Assembly (NCBI GenBank): GCA_964620215.1
Contig: CAZUJE010000047.1
Location: 1-19,582 of the forward strand
Origin: JAUSIF01 sp964620215
GTDB taxonomy: Bacteria > Pseudomonadota > Alphaproteobacteria > Rhizobiales > Xanthobacteraceae
Reading direction: 5' to 3'
Length of the DNA: 19,582 nucleotides
In this document: one piece after another, positions 17,966-19,582 of the stretch
Layout of the letters: each line of letters begins with the position of its first letter
Numbering within the stretch: the stretch's first letter is position 1
The notes under the pieces: model-generated
What the model was told of the DNA's origin: nothing
The model's input: only the letters and a program-made list of their open reading frames with translations
Databases searched by the model: none
Position numbers and translations under genes: made by a program

Positions 17966-18232
17966 TTATTCGCCCGGCGCTTTTGCCTCGATGGAAAGCG
18001 CGTGCAGGCCGGCGGCGATCTCATCCTTGAGCAATTCGTTCACGGCGCGGTGCCGCTCGATCCGGCTTTTCCCCCGGAAATTCTCGGCGACGACTTTCAC
18101 GCGCACATGCGTGATCTTGCCCGGAATTGCTCCGGAATGACCCACATGCTGCCCGCTCTCGTCGATCACTTCGAGATGCGCGGGTGTTAACCCGCCGCTG
18201 AGGGTCTTTTGAATTCGTGCAACCGTATCCAT
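17966..18232 (-). CDS. bolA: BolA family protein
   Basis: An 88-residue BolA-fold protein; BolA proteins partner monothiol glutaredoxins in iron-sulphur cluster handling and also act in stress and morphology control. The core motif is present: ENFRGKSRIERHRAVNELLKDE, with the preceding HVRVKVVAE strand and the C-terminal GLHALSIEAKAPGE. The ATG at 18232 has no Shine-Dalgarno, and the candidate promoter places transcription start only 1-3 nt upstream. It is convergent with the CorC-type gene (3-bp gap) and divergent from the J-domain gene. No glutaredoxin gene is in the window. Confidence 0.93.
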   Translation of the reverse strand: MDTVARIQKTLSGGLTPAHLEVIDESGQHVGHSGAIPGKITHVRVKVVAENFRGKSRIERHRAVNELLKDEIAAGLHALSIEAKAPGE

Positions 18233-18240
18233 ATAGAGCG

Positions 18241-18269
18241 CATTAAAGCTGCGGGGCGCTGCTCGTCAA
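18241..18269 (-). promoter_or_regulatory. Candidate promoter for bolA
   Basis: On the minus strand TTGACG (18264-18269), a 17-bp spacer and TTAATG (18241-18246). The -10 is weak, but the spacing is ideal. A second TTGACG lies 10 bp further upstream (18274-18279). Transcription would start almost at the bolA ATG. Confidence 0.35.
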
Positions 18270-18310
18270 CTTCGCGTCAAACTGTCGTTGTTAAGTTTTC
18301 TCTCGCCGCC

Positions 18311-18339
18311 TTGTTCTCAACCGTTCCAGCGCACATAAT
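18311..18339 (+). promoter_or_regulatory. Candidate promoter for the J-domain gene, leaderless
   Basis: TTGTTC (18311-18316), a 17-bp spacer and CATAAT (18334-18339). The -10 ends 6 bp before the ATG at 18346, so the transcript would begin at or within a base of the start codon. No Shine-Dalgarno is present, consistent with that. Confidence 0.45.
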
Positions 18340-18345
18340 CAAATC

Positions 18346-18960
18346 ATGAAATTCGACTCGCCTCTGTTCGACAAAATCCGGGTGAAACCGAGCAAGGATC
18401 GCCGCCTCAAGCGTGATGCGCCGGCCTGTGAGTGGGCAGGCTGCAAGAAACCCGGCGTGCATCGCGCCCCCAAGGGCCGCGGACAGGACAATCAGTATTG
18501 GCTGTACTGCATCGAGCACGTGCGCGAGTACAACAACAACTACAATTATTTCGCCGGTCTTTCCGATGACGCCGTTAAGGCTTTTCAGAAAGACGCGCTG
18601 ACCGGCAACCGCCCGACCTGGAAGATGGGCATGAATGCTTCGCGCCGCGCGGGCGGCGGAGCCGCCGCGACCGGTGGATTTGCATATACCGATCCATTCA
18701 ATGTGACGGAGGCCGTTAAAGGTTTCGCCCGCACCGAAGCGAAGGCGCCGGAAGGCCGCGTCGTTCACAACGCGGAGCGCAAGGCGTTCGACACGCTGGG
18801 TCTCGATATCGATGCCACGCCGGTTCAGATCAAGGCGAAGTTCAAGGAACTCGTGAAACGCCACCATCCCGACGTGCATGGCGGCGACCGCTCCTACGAG
18901 GAACGGCTCAAGGTGGTCATCCAGGCCTACAATTATTTGAAAAGCGCCAAGTTCTGCTGA
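18346..18960 (+). CDS. J-domain protein with N-terminal cysteine/histidine cluster
   Basis: A 204-residue protein with a C-terminal J domain (about 145-204: FDTLGLDIDATPVQIKAKF, then the HPD triad at 174-176, then YNYLKSA), so it can stimulate an Hsp70 (DnaK). The N-terminal part is not a DnaJ zinc domain, but it has Cys28, Cys33, Cys55 and His58 (C-x4-C-x21-C-x2-H), which could bind one zinc ion, followed by an aromatic/Asn-rich stretch (REYNNNYNYFAGL). A Gly/Ala-rich linker (AGGGAAATGG, about 103-112) separates the parts. The ATG lies just after a -10 and lacks a Shine-Dalgarno. Its place between bolA and cobS is familiar from Hyphomicrobiales. The client is unknown. Confidence 0.9.
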   Translation: MKFDSPLFDKIRVKPSKDRRLKRDAPACEWAGCKKPGVHRAPKGRGQDNQYWLYCIEHVREYNNNYNYFAGLSDDAVKAFQKDALTGNRPTWKMGMNASRRAGGGAAATGGFAYTDPFNVTEAVKGFARTEAKAPEGRVVHNAERKAFDTLGLDIDATPVQIKAKFKELVKRHHPDVHGGDRSYEERLKVVIQAYNYLKSAKFC

Positions 18961-19179
18961 GTCGCGGAGAGGTCGCTTTTCGTTCGGGCCTTATCGCCGC
19001 ATCCGCTACCGGTAAGCGCCCAATCAGCCGATTTGCCAGCCTTTCCAGCACGATAAATGGCCGCCAGTCCCCGTTCCATTGGCCGCTTCGTTTCTGCTAA
19101 ATTGTCCCTACATCCAGCGCAGGATTCAAATCAGACACCGAACGGCCGGTTTTCGGCGGATTCGGCCAACGGAGCGGCA

Positions 19180-19582
19180 ATGACTACCGCCAATCAGGAA
19201 GTGAGCGCCCTGCCCGACATGAAAGTGTCGGCGCGTCAGGTTTTCGGCCTCGACATCGACATGGACGTCCCGGCCTATTCGAAGCCGGACGAGCATGTAC
19301 CCGATACCGACCCGGATTATGTGTTCGACAGGGATACGACGCTGGCGATCCTCGCCGGCTTCGCGCACAACCGCCGCGTCCTGATCTCCGGCTACCACGG
19401 CACCCGCAAGTCCTCACATATCGAGCAGGTGGCTTCGCGCCTGAACTGGCCCTGTGTGCGCGTCAATCTCGACAGCCACATCAGCCGCGTCGATCTCGTC
19501 GGCAAGGACGCGATCGTCCTCAAGGACGGCAAGCAGGTCACCGAATTCCGTGACGGCATCCTGCCGTGGGCGCTTCAGCACA
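19180..19582 (+). CDS. cobS: Aerobic cobaltochelatase subunit CobS, 3'-truncated by the window edge
   Basis: AAA+ ATPase of the CobN-CobS-CobT complex, which inserts cobalt into hydrogenobyrinic acid a,c-diamide in aerobic cobalamin synthesis. The first 134 codons are present. The N-terminus (PDMKVSARQVFGLDIDMDVPAYSKP in two parts) and the segments LNWPCVRVNLDSH and VDLVGKDAIVLKDGKQVTEF are typical CobS. The P-loop reads GYHGTRKSS (residues 71-79): Arg76 stands where the GxxxxGK[ST] motif needs glycine. ATG 19180 has GGAG 5 nt upstream. The 219 bp before it (18961-19179) hold no gene I can support; I found no cobalamin riboswitch box or clear promoter there. Walker B, sensor residues and the C-terminus lie outside the window. 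Confidence 0.94.
   Translation, partial: MTTANQEVSALPDMKVSARQVFGLDIDMDVPAYSKPDEHVPDTDPDYVFDRDTTLAILAGFAHNRRVLISGYHGTRKSSHIEQVASRLNWPCVRVNLDSHISRVDLVGKDAIVLKDGKQVTEFRDGILPWALQH

Noticed and set aside
18961..19179. Possible cobalamin riboswitch upstream of cobS
   Set aside because: I looked for a conserved B12-box-like element and extended pairing and found none; short GCCAG strings there are not enough.

Overview
This window looks like ordinary core chromosome of an alphaproteobacterium, most likely a Hyphomicrobiales (Rhizobiales) member near the Bradyrhizobium/Xanthobacteraceae branch. The evidence is high GC with GC-rich third positions, a divergent lysC/ubiG pair, a SecA ending in a CxCx8CH zinc tail, a peptidyl-prolyl isomerase-argJ-mutT run beside secA, and the bolA / J-domain protein / cobS (aerobic cobaltochelatase) neighbourhood. 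This is judged from protein content, not from a computed phylogeny. I see no rRNA, tRNA, CRISPR array, insertion sequence, prophage or attachment site.

Layout. (1) 1-2596: the N-terminal two thirds of aspartate kinase leave the left edge on the minus strand; divergent from it are ubiG and an EamA-type permease. (2) 2593-4730: a compact minus-strand operon comF -> carbon-nitrogen hydrolase -> DUF1178, whose last stop codon overlaps that of the permease. (3) 4802-5710: a plus-strand NDUFAF5-like methyltransferase. (4) 5711-8523: a minus-strand run, parvulin-type isomerase -> argJ -> (hairpin) -> mutT -> an orphan Flp pilin. (5) 8524-8839: a 316-bp gene-free divergent region holding a very good sigma-70 promoter for secA (8840-11626). 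(6) 11661-15171: minus-strand genes for an L,D-transpeptidase-like lipoprotein, accA, xerD, and a 47-residue membrane protein directly upstream of xerD. (7) 15309-17962: the plus-strand operon aroK-aroB-corC with an ATGA overlap. (8) 17966-19582: bolA (minus), divergent J-domain protein (plus), and the first 134 codons of cobS, which runs off the right edge.

How the genes relate. Most are housekeeping: amino-acid biosynthesis (lysC, argJ, aroK, aroB), ubiquinone (ubiG), fatty-acid initiation (accA), cobalamin (cobS), export and envelope (secA, parvulin, L,D-transpeptidase-like lipoprotein), chromosome dimer resolution (xerD), and nucleotide-pool sanitation (mutT). Several genes use GTG or TTG starts, and I moved several starts on the strength of Shine-Dalgarno spacing or family N-termini.

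I did not find a convincing new multi-gene system. The points most worth a second look are small: a P-loop glycine replaced by arginine in CobS, an orphan Flp pilin at the end of a mutT transcript, the 47-residue protein before xerD, a CorC-type protein without its membrane domain, and a divergent bolA/J-domain promoter pair that would give nearly leaderless transcripts.
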